DNA of 64,000 nt from JBFLYO01 sp040756745. GTDB lineage: Bacteria > Bacteroidota > Ignavibacteria > UBA10030 > UBA6906. The notes beneath the pieces were generated by a model, which saw only the letters and a program-made list of their open reading frames with translations, made no database searches and was not told the origin of the DNA. Positions 26,445 to 34,684 of this stretch are shown here, one piece after another; position 1 is the stretch's first letter; each line of letters opens with the position of its first letter. The translations under genes were made by a program, and so were the position numbers. The DNA is taken from the NCBI GenBank assembly GCA_040756745.1, contig JBFLYO010000009.1, positions 1-64,000 of the forward strand. Reading direction: 5' to 3'.

Positions 26445-29018
26445 ATGAAACGTACTGAAGCATCTGTGGTTCTCTTGATACTGATTGGGGCGAGCTACGC
26501 AGTTGCGCAAGTAAAGATATTTCCAAGCTCCAATCCTCAGGCGGAGACGCCAATAGCAGTAAACCCCACGAATTCTCGGAACTATGTCGCAGCAGCAATC
26601 ACTGGAACGCCCCCGTACAAGACAGGCTATTACTACACCTTTGACGCCGGTCAGAATTGGGGCGGAAGTGACACCTTGGGTTCTCCTCCTCCATCTGAAT
26701 CTCAAGGCGATCCGCTAGTCGAGTTTGACGGCGACGGGATCTGTTACCTTCTGTATCAGGTCAAGGCTGCCGGGGAGATCTACCTTCACCGTTCGACCGA
26801 TGGGGGGGTAAACTGGACTTCGCGTACGACGGTCGGAAGTACATCCCCAGATCTCATCGATCGACCCTGCATCGCAATTAGTCCCGTTCGCAATCCAACA
26901 ACCCTCAAGTTCGACATCTATGTCGCTTATGTCGACCATACTGAAATTGTAGTTCAATGCTCGATCGATGGCGGAAGCACGTTCGGGAACACATACGAAC
27001 TTACGCCGGGTCCGTCCAATTTTCCACTGCAGGGTCCCTCACTCGGAGTGAACCTCATGGGTGAAGTGCTGCTTGCATGGGCCGAATACGATGTCAACGG
27101 GTCAGGCGACGTCGTACGAATAGCTGTTGCCATATCTCCCGCAGGAGGGACGCAGTTCACGGAAGAAGCGTCTTGGAATGTGGTGCAGGCGGGAGCGAGG
27201 GGAGAGGGTAACTTCTACTATGCGAAGAATAACCCTATAACATGCGTTCGGCTTGACAGCTACCCTAGGCTTTCAATCGATCGATTGCCCGGACCTTACG
27301 CAAACCGGGCATACATTACGTGGAGCGCAAGGTGGGAGAGTGGTTCTACTGATGATGATGTCGTTTTGGTTCGCGGTAGCAGAACATCCGAGGGAGCGTA
27401 TGAATGGGATCAGACGAGGACGCCGATTGACATTTCATCAGCGTTCGCATTCATGCCCGCAGTCTCGGTCTCGCGGGATGGATCAGTCGGCATTCTCTAT
27501 TTTTCGACAAACTCAAGGGTGGTGTCCGAGCCAATTTACGTTCGGTTCTTAAGAAGCACTGACGGAGGTGGTTACTTCACACCGTCAGCTATCGGGCCCT
27601 CTAATGGGTTTACAGTCCCGTATGGAACATTCCTTGGAGATTACCATGGTCTTTCAAGTTCGCTTGGCGATTTTGCCTGCTTGTGGTCCCAAGTCTATAG
27701 CGGAGAGTCGGTTCCCCAAGCATCGTTCGGCCGGCTGCAGTTTGGAGTACAGGTGCCCGCAGGCTACCAGCTGGTTAGGATTGATCAGAAGGACCCGCTT
27801 GAGATTTCGTCCGGGAAGGTGGGCAAGTGGAACCAGGGAAGCTTTAGCGACTATGCCGCCAATGAACAATTGATGCTCCAGAGTTCCTCAGCGCAACTGT
27901 TCCGGGCTCAACAGACATTCCTCGAGAATTCAGTCAACAAGTATCACAACTGGGACGGAGAGTCTGATATCAAGAATCATCACCCGTTCACCATTCAGCC
28001 GGGTACTACTGCTCTTACCGCGCGGTTCATCCCTGGCGACACTGTGAAGATAAGGGCAGCACTTCTTGACCAGGCCACCACAATCGGAGGCACTATAGAT
28101 TTCAAAGATCCGTGGTACATCGACTTGACGGATCCCGGATATGGCGGAAATTGGCGGAACCGTGGCATTGACGCCGTCTGGCGAACGAGGCCTGTCGGCA
28201 CGGGTGGTTTCACACCTAACTACGTGACGACATACCCGGAGAGCCCCCACCCGTATCGAGGTGTGTTCTTGAACGAGAACCCGAACTGGCTTCTGGATCG
28301 ACCGAACTACTCAGTTGGCGCGCCTTTGACCCAATCGATTTCCGGCATCGAATCCTATTTTCTCAATTGGGGAGGAAGCGGAGTCTCGTACCAGAACTCC
28401 GCATCTACCCAGACAGGTGTCGTCTTCACTCAAACCGGCCGAACGGCGACAGCGATCTATAAAGGACACCTACGCACTGGAGCTCCTTCGCTCACTGATG
28501 CCAAGAACCAGCGCCGCGCAGTGAGTGGGATGGGGATATCAGCCTCAAATTGGTATTTGGTCTACGAGAGCATGGGCGACGCCTGGCTGACGCTTTCAAC
28601 GGACAATGGAGCGTCCTGGATCCGAGAGGAGCGCTTGAATGTATTGCAGGGCGTGGCGTCAAACCCGACTATTAGCAACGTGATCTCATTTGGTGGATCC
28701 GATGTTTCACGGGTGGTAGTGAGTTGGCTCGAACAGAATGGCGGGACGACAGAGCTTCACCTCCAAGGAATGGAAGTGCAGCTCGGCTCAGGTCATTGCT
28801 ATTACGGATGGAATTCGCTTACCGATCAGAGAAATTCAAACAATCACAAGGTCATCACTGATTTCAGTGGCCCCGCGCCGTCGACAAGTGCCCGGCCCGT
28901 CATCAGACTTGATAAAGACGCATCTGCTCCCAATGTCCTATTTCTGTATGCTTATGAACGGAGTTCCTATGGAATTGTTGTCGGCCGACTGCAATTATCA
29001 AGCAATGCTTACAACTAG
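26445..29018 (+). CDS. secreted BNR/sialidase-like protein, N-terminal part of a gene split by an in-frame TAG
   Basis: A strong ribosome site (AAGGAGGG) stands eight bases before ATG 26445. The product has a signal peptide (MKRTEASVVLLILIGASYAVAQ) and then sialidase-like Asp-box repeats, for example YTFDAGQNWGG, HRSTDGGVNWTSR, QCSIDGGSTFG and LSTDNGASWIREE, in a beta-propeller context. The 857-codon frame ends at TAG 29016-29018. The same frame continues with no other stop for 455 codons into a T9SS sorting domain. A T9SS cargo needs both a signal peptide and a C-terminal domain, so this is best seen as one ~1,313-codon gene broken by a nonsense codon. If translated alone the product would be exported to the periplasm but not secreted. 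Confidence 0.8.
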   Translation: MKRTEASVVLLILIGASYAVAQVKIFPSSNPQAETPIAVNPTNSRNYVAAAITGTPPYKTGYYYTFDAGQNWGGSDTLGSPPPSESQGDPLVEFDGDGICYLLYQVKAAGEIYLHRSTDGGVNWTSRTTVGSTSPDLIDRPCIAISPVRNPTTLKFDIYVAYVDHTEIVVQCSIDGGSTFGNTYELTPGPSNFPLQGPSLGVNLMGEVLLAWAEYDVNGSGDVVRIAVAISPAGGTQFTEEASWNVVQAGARGEGNFYYAKNNPITCVRLDSYPRLSIDRLPGPYANRAYITWSARWESGSTDDDVVLVRGSRTSEGAYEWDQTRTPIDISSAFAFMPAVSVSRDGSVGILYFSTNSRVVSEPIYVRFLRSTDGGGYFTPSAIGPSNGFTVPYGTFLGDYHGLSSSLGDFACLWSQVYSGESVPQASFGRLQFGVQVPAGYQLVRIDQKDPLEISSGKVGKWNQGSFSDYAANEQLMLQSSSAQLFRAQQTFLENSVNKYHNWDGESDIKNHHPFTIQPGTTALTARFIPGDTVKIRAALLDQATTIGGTIDFKDPWYIDLTDPGYGGNWRNRGIDAVWRTRPVGTGGFTPNYVTTYPESPHPYRGVFLNENPNWLLDRPNYSVGAPLTQSISGIESYFLNWGGSGVSYQNSASTQTGVVFTQTGRTATAIYKGHLRTGAPSLTDAKNQRRAVSGMGISASNWYLVYESMGDAWLTLSTDNGASWIREERLNVLQGVASNPTISNVISFGGSDVSRVVVSWLEQNGGTTELHLQGMEVQLGSGHCYYGWNSLTDQRNSNNHKVITDFSGPAPSTSARPVIRLDKDASAPNVLFLYAYERSSYGIVVGRLQLSSNAYN

Positions 29019-30386
29019 GTGGCAGATTTGGCCACCGCAACCAGAACCGACGGCCTTGCTTGGTATCGTACCGTTTCCACTGCAAGCGGCGACTGCTTCC
29101 CTGTGATTGTCACTTACCCCTCCGTATACGGCTACCCGGCGAGAACATGTATTTACTACCTGGCCGTCGGATACGCTGCGGGGCTCAGGGTTGCCCAATA
29201 CGACTACCTTGCGCAGCAAACATCCGTTCTTGCAGCCGGATACTCTGACTATACATTCACCTCCCTCCAGGGTGCGACAAACGCCGGAGGAGCGAATTTT
29301 GGGCTAGTGGCGGACGCGCATGATGGAGGAGGAAATCACCACGTCAATTACTACTACAAGCCGACCTACTACGGCTCGGGCAGCCCACAGCTCCTGACTT
29401 CTTATGTAGGCGTCAGGCAGCCCACGCTTATGGTGGAAAACGTAGGAGGCTTCGGGTCACCGACTGTCGAGATCAACCTCGTGTCGCAGGACCTTTCTAC
29501 CTGGTACAAAGCCAACGGGTCAGCTGGAATGACCTCGTTCGGGACGGGAACCGCCGGGATCTTCACACGTGAGCAGGTGGGCTCGGGAGACCGGGCCTCG
29601 ATACCGACCCGGACATCCGTCTCACCCGCGCAGCTTTACAGGTACAGCGGGAGTGGATCACTTTCAAAGAGTGGGGGAGATCTGCCCGTTGATCTCTGCG
29701 CCGTTCGATATTGGACTCAAGATGGCGCACAAGAGCATCCTCTGATACTGGATTTTTCCAGCGCTGAGGTTATGTTTGTGGACAGTCTGGAGGGTGGTCG
29801 AACGGTTTGTGCAGTAGCGGTACAGTCGCAGGGTGCCGGCGGGGGAATTGTTTCTCAGGCAGAGTCACTGGCGATCCCGCTCCAGGTGGACCTGGTCAAG
29901 GCCGGGAGGACAGTCCGCTCCTTTGCCGCATCCCAATGGAATACGCTCTTCTCCGGAAGCATACCGGAGTTCTCCTCCGGGGACATTCTCAAGTTCTCAC
30001 TCAATCCTCCGCTTACGAAGACAAGAGGATATCTCCAGGTCTCAATACGGGAGAATGGCACCAAGAAGACTGAATCATCTGATCGAAAAGTCGAGGTGCT
30101 CTCAGCTACGCCGCAAACCATGAGCGCATATCCAAACCCCTTCAATCCGGCAACACGGTTTGAGTTCCAGTTGAGTGAGCCAGGATTGGTAAACCTGACT
30201 ATCTATGACGTCCTTGGACGTGAAGTGGGAGCGCTCGTGAGCGGAATGAAAGACGCCGGCTCGCACACCGCGGTCTGGAATGCGAGATCGGAGGCGAGCG
30301 GAACGTACTATGCGCGCCTTACTGTGAGCGATGAAAACGGCAAATCCGTTTTCACCAATATGATCAAGCTGCTTCTGGTGAAGTAG
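29019..30386 (+). CDS. C-terminal part of the split T9SS cargo (in frame after the TAG), with sorting domain
   Basis: The 455-codon frame starts directly after the TAG with GTG and lacks both a signal peptide and a recognisable ribosome site, so independent translation is unlikely. The final ~88 residues are a T9SS type A sorting domain: SAYPNPFNPATRFEFQL, LVNLTIYDVLGREVGAL, HTAVWNA, GTYYARLTV and a basic end KLLLVK. The part before it is beta-rich (VGVRQPTLMVENVGGFG, VQSQGAGGGIVSQAESL) with no known catalytic motif. It may be a pseudogene fragment, a readthrough product or a sequencing error. Confidence 0.72.
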   Translation: MADLATATRTDGLAWYRTVSTASGDCFPVIVTYPSVYGYPARTCIYYLAVGYAAGLRVAQYDYLAQQTSVLAAGYSDYTFTSLQGATNAGGANFGLVADAHDGGGNHHVNYYYKPTYYGSGSPQLLTSYVGVRQPTLMVENVGGFGSPTVEINLVSQDLSTWYKANGSAGMTSFGTGTAGIFTREQVGSGDRASIPTRTSVSPAQLYRYSGSGSLSKSGGDLPVDLCAVRYWTQDGAQEHPLILDFSSAEVMFVDSLEGGRTVCAVAVQSQGAGGGIVSQAESLAIPLQVDLVKAGRTVRSFAASQWNTLFSGSIPEFSSGDILKFSLNPPLTKTRGYLQVSIRENGTKKTESSDRKVEVLSATPQTMSAYPNPFNPATRFEFQLSEPGLVNLTIYDVLGREVGALVSGMKDAGSHTAVWNARSEASGTYYARLTVSDENGKSVFTNMIKLLLVK

Positions 30387-30404
30387 ACCGATTCATGAAG
30401 ATCG

Positions 30405-30447
30405 ATGCCCGGTGTGAGGGTCAACCAATTCGCCCCACGCCGGGCAT
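30405..30447 (+). terminator. hairpin terminator after the T9SS cargo gene
   Basis: ATGCCCGGTGTG (30405-30416) pairs with CACGCCGGGCAT (30436-30447) with one G-T pair, leaving a 19-base loop and followed by TGCTTTCTCC. It lies 19 bases beyond the stop codon. Confidence 0.6.
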
Positions 30448-30480
30448 TGCTTTCTCCTGGCAACCCCAAGTATTCCCATT

Positions 30481-30570
30481 CTCTTCTCTCTACTTTCTTC
30501 TCTCTCATCTTCTTCTCGCTTTGAACTCTTCACTCATCACTCTTAACTCATAACTGCTCTTTCCCCCCCC
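30481..30570. repeat. polypyrimidine low-complexity tract upstream of mnmE
   Basis: About 90 bases are almost free of G, made of CTTCTCT-type runs that grade into CTCATCACTCTTAACTCATAA and end in a run of C. It fills the gap between the T9SS gene terminator and mnmE. Its ACTCTTAACTCATAAC portion resembles the pyrimidine half of the repeat tract before murE. Confidence 0.55.
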
Positions 30571-30623
30571 GTTTGCTCCTCACCGCGGAAATGCGTAGGT
30601 TTCTGTTTCGTAGCAGGCGCTTC

Positions 30624-32018
30624 ATGAAAGTACGTACCTCCGATACCATCGCTGCTGTCGCAACCCCTCCCGGCATTGGAGCCATTGCGGTCATCCGGGT
30701 CAGCGGCCCCGGCGCGATTGCACTGGCCGATATAGTCTTCCGCGGCTCGGCACCACTCGCATCGGCCCAGTCGCACACGGTGCACTACGGCAAAGTCGTG
30801 GACAAGGAAGAGCGTCCGATCGATGAGGTGCTCGCCAGCGTTTTTCGAGGACCGAATTCGTACACTGGAGAGGATCTGGTAGAGATCAGCTGTCACGGGG
30901 GGGTCTATGTCACGCGCGAGGTGCTGGCGGCCCTAATCGGTGCGGGAGCTCGCCAGGCAGAGCCAGGAGAGTTTACCCGGCGTGCGTTCATGAACGGGAA
31001 AATGGATCTCTCTCGTGCTGAAGCTGTATCCGCGTTGATCGCATCAACAAGCGGCAAGGCGCACCGGGCATCGCTGGAGCAACTCGAAGGCCGGCTCTCA
31101 TCTGCCGTCGGAGAGGTCCGGGAGTCGATGACCCGTCTATGTGCGTTATTGGAATTGGACCTGGATTTCAGCGAGGAGGGGCTGGAGATCGTGGGGCGCC
31201 AGGAAGTCAAGCGTAAGATCGGTGAGCTCAGGAGATGCCTTCAGGAAATGGCCGATTCATTCAGGACTGGCCGCATCTACCGTGACGGAGTTTCCGCCGT
31301 CATCGTCGGCAGGCCGAATGCCGGCAAATCGAGTCTCTTCAATGCCCTACTGAAAGACGCGCGCGCCATAGTTACCCCAATTCCGGGAACCACGAGAGAT
31401 TACCTGGAAGAGAGCGTTACGATCGGTGACTTGCTCGTCCGGCTGACCGATACCGCCGGCTTGACTATGACCGACGATCCTGTTGAAAATGAAGGGATTC
31501 TGCGCAGCAAGAAGTCGCTTGAGCGCGCGGATGTGATACTCCTGGTCGATGATGTCTCAAAGCACCCGGACAAACCGCCGGAAATCCCCCCCGAAGTCTC
31601 GGTAGCTCCCGGTCAGCACCTCTTCTTCGTCCGGAACAAGACGGATCTTCTCCCAGGCAAGGGAGAGAAGTCTACAACCTGTGAGCTGTCGGGCAGAAGA
31701 GTCCCCGAAATCTGGGTTTCAGCTGCTACCAGCGAGGGGGTTCACGTTCTGGCCGAAACTATAACCAGGGAGTTGGTAGATTCCGGCCTTCAAAGCCATG
31801 AGAGCGTGGTTATTGCCAGCAGAAGGCATTGGGAGTCGATTACCGCAGCCGTCCGTTCACTCAAATCTGCCCTCTCATCGCTTGAGAAAGGGGCCACAAA
31901 CGAGTTTGTTGCGTTTGACGTCAGAGAGTCGATGTCGCACCTCTCCGAAATAACGGGGGAGGTGACCAGCGAAGAGGTTCTGAATTCTATATTTTCATCA
32001 TTCTGCATCGGGAAATGA
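30624..32018 (+). CDS. mnmE: tRNA uridine-5-carboxymethylaminomethyl GTPase MnmE
   Basis: ATG 30624 is chosen because the family begins TIAAVATPPGIGAIAVIRVSG; the frame extends upstream to 30573. The 464-residue protein has the formyl-THF-binding N-terminal domain, the G domain with G1 GRPNAGKS (~230-237), G3 DTAGL, G4 NKTD, and the conserved C-terminal CIGK, whose cysteine is a family hallmark. With MnmG it modifies U34 of certain tRNAs. It is 19 bases upstream of mnmG, with a parS-like site in between. Confidence 0.95.
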   Translation: MKVRTSDTIAAVATPPGIGAIAVIRVSGPGAIALADIVFRGSAPLASAQSHTVHYGKVVDKEERPIDEVLASVFRGPNSYTGEDLVEISCHGGVYVTREVLAALIGAGARQAEPGEFTRRAFMNGKMDLSRAEAVSALIASTSGKAHRASLEQLEGRLSSAVGEVRESMTRLCALLELDLDFSEEGLEIVGRQEVKRKIGELRRCLQEMADSFRTGRIYRDGVSAVIVGRPNAGKSSLFNALLKDARAIVTPIPGTTRDYLEESVTIGDLLVRLTDTAGLTMTDDPVENEGILRSKKSLERADVILLVDDVSKHPDKPPEIPPEVSVAPGQHLFFVRNKTDLLPGKGEKSTTCELSGRRVPEIWVSAATSEGVHVLAETITRELVDSGLQSHESVVIASRRHWESITAAVRSLKSALSSLEKGATNEFVAFDVRESMSHLSEITGEVTSEEVLNSIFSSFCIGK

Positions 32019-32022
32019 GCAT

Positions 32023-32038
32023 TGTTCCACGTGAAACA
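32023..32038. promoter_or_regulatory. parS-like ParB binding site
   Basis: The 16-base TGTTCCACGTGAAACA differs from the classic parS TGTTTCACGTGAAACA at one position. It lies between mnmE and mnmG and its last base is the A of the upstream mnmG ATG (32038). parS sites are usually near oriC and often in the gidA/gidB (mnmG/rsmG) area; this one is about 10 kb from the oriC boxes. Confidence 0.8.
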
Positions 32039-33957
32039 TGGAGTGGAGGGTGAGGGGTAAAGAAAAGGTTAAGGATAAGGTTAAGGGGAAGGAGAAGGTT
32101 GAGGTGGTGGTGGTCGGGGGCGGTCATGCCGGGATTGAGGCAAGTCTGGCGGCGGCCCGGATCGGATGCTCGACCATGCTCGTGACGATGGATCCGAATG
32201 CAATCGGACGCATGTCCTGCAATCCGGCCATCGGCGGGACGGCCAAAGGACACCTTGTCCGTGAGATCGACGCTCTTGGCGGCGAGATGGGGAAAATCGC
32301 CGATGCGACCGGCATCCATTTCCGGATGCTGAACAGGTCAAAAGGCCCGGCTGTCTGGTCCCCCCGATCCCAGAACGACAGAGAATGGTACAGCAGGGAG
32401 GCCGCTCAAAGGGTTCTCAATCAGCCGGGGCTATCAACGGAGACTTGCACGCTCGATGATATCGTCGTGGCTGATGGCAAGGTGAGGGGGGTTGTGCTTT
32501 CTGACGGGAGAAAGGTCGAATGTTCATGCGTGGTCCTGTGCAGCGGGACATTCCTCAACGCGGTGATGTACACTGGGCTCAGTGGCACAGTGGGAGGAAG
32601 ATTCGGAGAGCCGGCGTCAAATGGGCTCACCGAGCGACTTGTCTCACTTGGATTCAAGACTGGCCGACTAAAAACCGGAACTCCTCCTCGGCTCAGCCTA
32701 AAGAGTCTCGACCTTGGCGAATCCGAGGTGCAACAGGGGGACGAGAATCCGGTACCGTTCTCATACCAGACTCCACATATTCAGAATCGGCAGATCCCGA
32801 TGTACCTGACCTACACAAACACCAAAACACATGAGATCCTGAGAGAGGGTTTCGACCGTTCCCCGATGTTTACAGGAAGGATCAAGGGGATCGGTCCCCG
32901 CTACTGTCCTTCCATCGAGGACAAGATCAACAGGTTTGCGGATAGAGACAGGCACCAGATTTTCCTGGAGCCAGAAGGGTACGACACCGATGTTACATAT
33001 ATGAACGGGTTTTCGACGAGCCTGCCCGCTGATGTCCAGCAAAGAGCCCTGGTAACCATACCCGGCCTGAAACATGCCGCGATGCTGCGCCCCGGTTATG
33101 CCGTGGAGTACGATTTCTTCCCCCCGCACCAGGTCGAGCATACGCTGGAGACGAAGCTGGTGGAGGGGCTCTACTTCGCCGGACAGATCAACGGGACGAG
33201 CGGTTATGAGGAAGCGGCGGCCCAGGGGTTGATTGCAGGGATCAACGCCGCGATTAAGGTCCAGGGGCGGGGGGAATTCGTACTTCGGCGGGACGAGGCA
33301 TACATCGGTGTGCTGATCGACGACCTGATCAACAAAGGTACCGAAGAGCCCTACCGGATGTTCACCTCCCGCGCCGAATACCGTCTCATCCTCAGGCAAG
33401 ACAATGCAGACTCCCGGCTCATGCGGAAGGGGCATGAGCTGGGGTTGATACCAGATGCTGCTCTCAATCGGCTAGACGAGAAAGAGCGACGGGTGGAGGA
33501 AGCGAAACAGTATCTCGAGAAAACTAGGATTTCCCCGGATGATGTGAACGACCTGATGGAGCGGCTTGGGAGCGGTCCGATCGGTGAACCCGAGTCGCTG
33601 CAACAGATCCTAAAAAGAAGCGAAGTGGACCTCAGCTCACTGCTCACATTGTCCGGCCTGACTGCCGACAAGCGGATGCAGGTGCTCGTTGACGACCGTG
33701 AGGCCCGGGAGCGGGTCGAGATCGAGGTGAAACACGAGGGGTATCTTCGAAGACAGGAAGAGCAGATCAGGCAGTTTGCCGATGGCGAGAGGATGGAGAT
33801 CCCGCACGACTTCAACTTTCTTGCGATTGCTTCGCTCAGCAATGAGGGGAGGGAGAAAATGAACCGCATAAGGCCCCGTTCGGTAGGTCAGGCAGCCCGG
33901 ATCAGCGGCGTGACTCCCGCCGACATCTCCATTCTCCTGGTGGCGCTCACGAGATGA
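32038..33957 (+). CDS. mnmG: tRNA uridine-5-carboxymethylaminomethyl synthesis enzyme MnmG
   Basis: The FAD-binding motif VVVVGGGHAGIEAS, then NPAIGGTAKGHLVREIDALGG, CSGTFLNA, PRYCPSIEDK and FTSRAEYRL identify MnmG/GidA. Length from ATG 32038 is 639 residues. The first ~22 residues (MEWRVRGKEKVKDKVKGKEK) are low-complexity, encoded by a TTAAGG-type repeat, and are not part of the usual fold. A GTG at 32104 would start just before VVVGGG, with AGGAG-like purines upstream, and may be the true start. MnmG works with MnmE on U34 of tRNAs. It is flanked by parS-like sites and followed by rsmG. Confidence 0.95.
   Translation: MEWRVRGKEKVKDKVKGKEKVEVVVVGGGHAGIEASLAAARIGCSTMLVTMDPNAIGRMSCNPAIGGTAKGHLVREIDALGGEMGKIADATGIHFRMLNRSKGPAVWSPRSQNDREWYSREAAQRVLNQPGLSTETCTLDDIVVADGKVRGVVLSDGRKVECSCVVLCSGTFLNAVMYTGLSGTVGGRFGEPASNGLTERLVSLGFKTGRLKTGTPPRLSLKSLDLGESEVQQGDENPVPFSYQTPHIQNRQIPMYLTYTNTKTHEILREGFDRSPMFTGRIKGIGPRYCPSIEDKINRFADRDRHQIFLEPEGYDTDVTYMNGFSTSLPADVQQRALVTIPGLKHAAMLRPGYAVEYDFFPPHQVEHTLETKLVEGLYFAGQINGTSGYEEAAAQGLIAGINAAIKVQGRGEFVLRRDEAYIGVLIDDLINKGTEEPYRMFTSRAEYRLILRQDNADSRLMRKGHELGLIPDAALNRLDEKERRVEEAKQYLEKTRISPDDVNDLMERLGSGPIGEPESLQQILKRSEVDLSSLLTLSGLTADKRMQVLVDDREARERVEIEVKHEGYLRRQEEQIRQFADGERMEIPHDFNFLAIASLSNEGREKMNRIRPRSVGQAARISGVTPADISILLVALTR
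32041..32105. repeat. TTAAGG-type purine repeat inside the mnmG 5' end
   Basis: The segment is built of AAGGTTAAGG-like units (AAAAGGTTAAGGATAAGG, then TTAAGGGGAAGG) and has almost no C. The same units recur at 43239-43461 before murE. It encodes the Lys/Glu/Val-rich N-terminal extension of MnmG if ATG 32038 is used. Confidence 0.65.
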
Positions 33958-33973
33958 GGTTTCACGTGAAACA
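33958..33973. promoter_or_regulatory. second parS-like site, after mnmG
   Basis: GGTTTCACGTGAAACA begins at the base after the mnmG stop codon and differs from the classic parS only in its first base. With the site at 32023 it brackets mnmG, about 1.9 kb apart, and it precedes rsmG by 15 bases. Confidence 0.82.
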
Positions 33974-33988
33974 TCGGTCCTGGGTAGC

Positions 33989-34663
33989 GTGAGCACTACC
34001 GATCCGAGGATCGAGCTGCGGACGATTTGCCGGCGGGAAAACTTGTTGCTCACGGACGGCGAGCTTGATCAGCTTGCCGCATACGTCGATGCCTTGCTTG
34101 ATTGGAACAAGAGGGTGAACCTGATTTCGAGGCGGGATGTAGAGAACATCTGGTTCAGTCAGATACTCCATTGTTTGTCTCTTCTTTTTTACGTCGATCT
34201 CCCCGACGGACTGCAGGTGCTCGATCTTGGCTCGGGGGGAGGGTTGCCCGGCATCCCGCTGGCGATATCACGGCCCGGTCTCAGGGTCACACTGCTGGAC
34301 TCAATAAGAAAGAAAACTCAAGCAGTGAAGAGCATCAGAGATACATTGGGGCTCGCGAACGTGAATGTTGTCATGGCGAGAGCAGAGGAATGGGGCGCGA
34401 GACTAAAACCGGCAGAGAGGTTCGATCTCGTGATTGCGCGCGCAGTGGCGCCGCTGGCAGACATTGTTCGCTGGGCGCGGCCGCTGCTCAGGTCCGGCTT
34501 CACGCCGCAACTGATCGCTTATAAAGGAGGAGACCTCTCGGCCGAGGTCGCACAGGCAAAGTTGAAAGGGAGAGTATCCTCGATCAAGGAAGTCCCGGTG
34601 GCATTCGAAGGGAGTCTTGAAATCGGCCTCGAGGAGAAGAAGCTTGTCCTCGTGAACTTCTGA
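33989..34663 (+). CDS. rsmG: 16S rRNA (guanine527-N7)-methyltransferase RsmG
   Basis: The 224-residue product starts at GTG 33989 and has the AdoMet-binding motif VLDLGSGGGLPGIPLAI, then RVTLLDSIRKKTQAV, MARAEEW and VIARAVAPL, all typical of GidB/RsmG. It methylates 16S rRNA in the 530 loop. It follows mnmG, the usual partner, but no parA/parB genes follow; murQ does. Confidence 0.94.
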   Translation: MSTTDPRIELRTICRRENLLLTDGELDQLAAYVDALLDWNKRVNLISRRDVENIWFSQILHCLSLLFYVDLPDGLQVLDLGSGGGLPGIPLAISRPGLRVTLLDSIRKKTQAVKSIRDTLGLANVNVVMARAEEWGARLKPAERFDLVIARAVAPLADIVRWARPLLRSGFTPQLIAYKGGDLSAEVAQAKLKGRVSSIKEVPVAFEGSLEIGLEEKKLVLVNF

Positions 34664-34684
34664 CCACTTATATCCGTTATTGCA

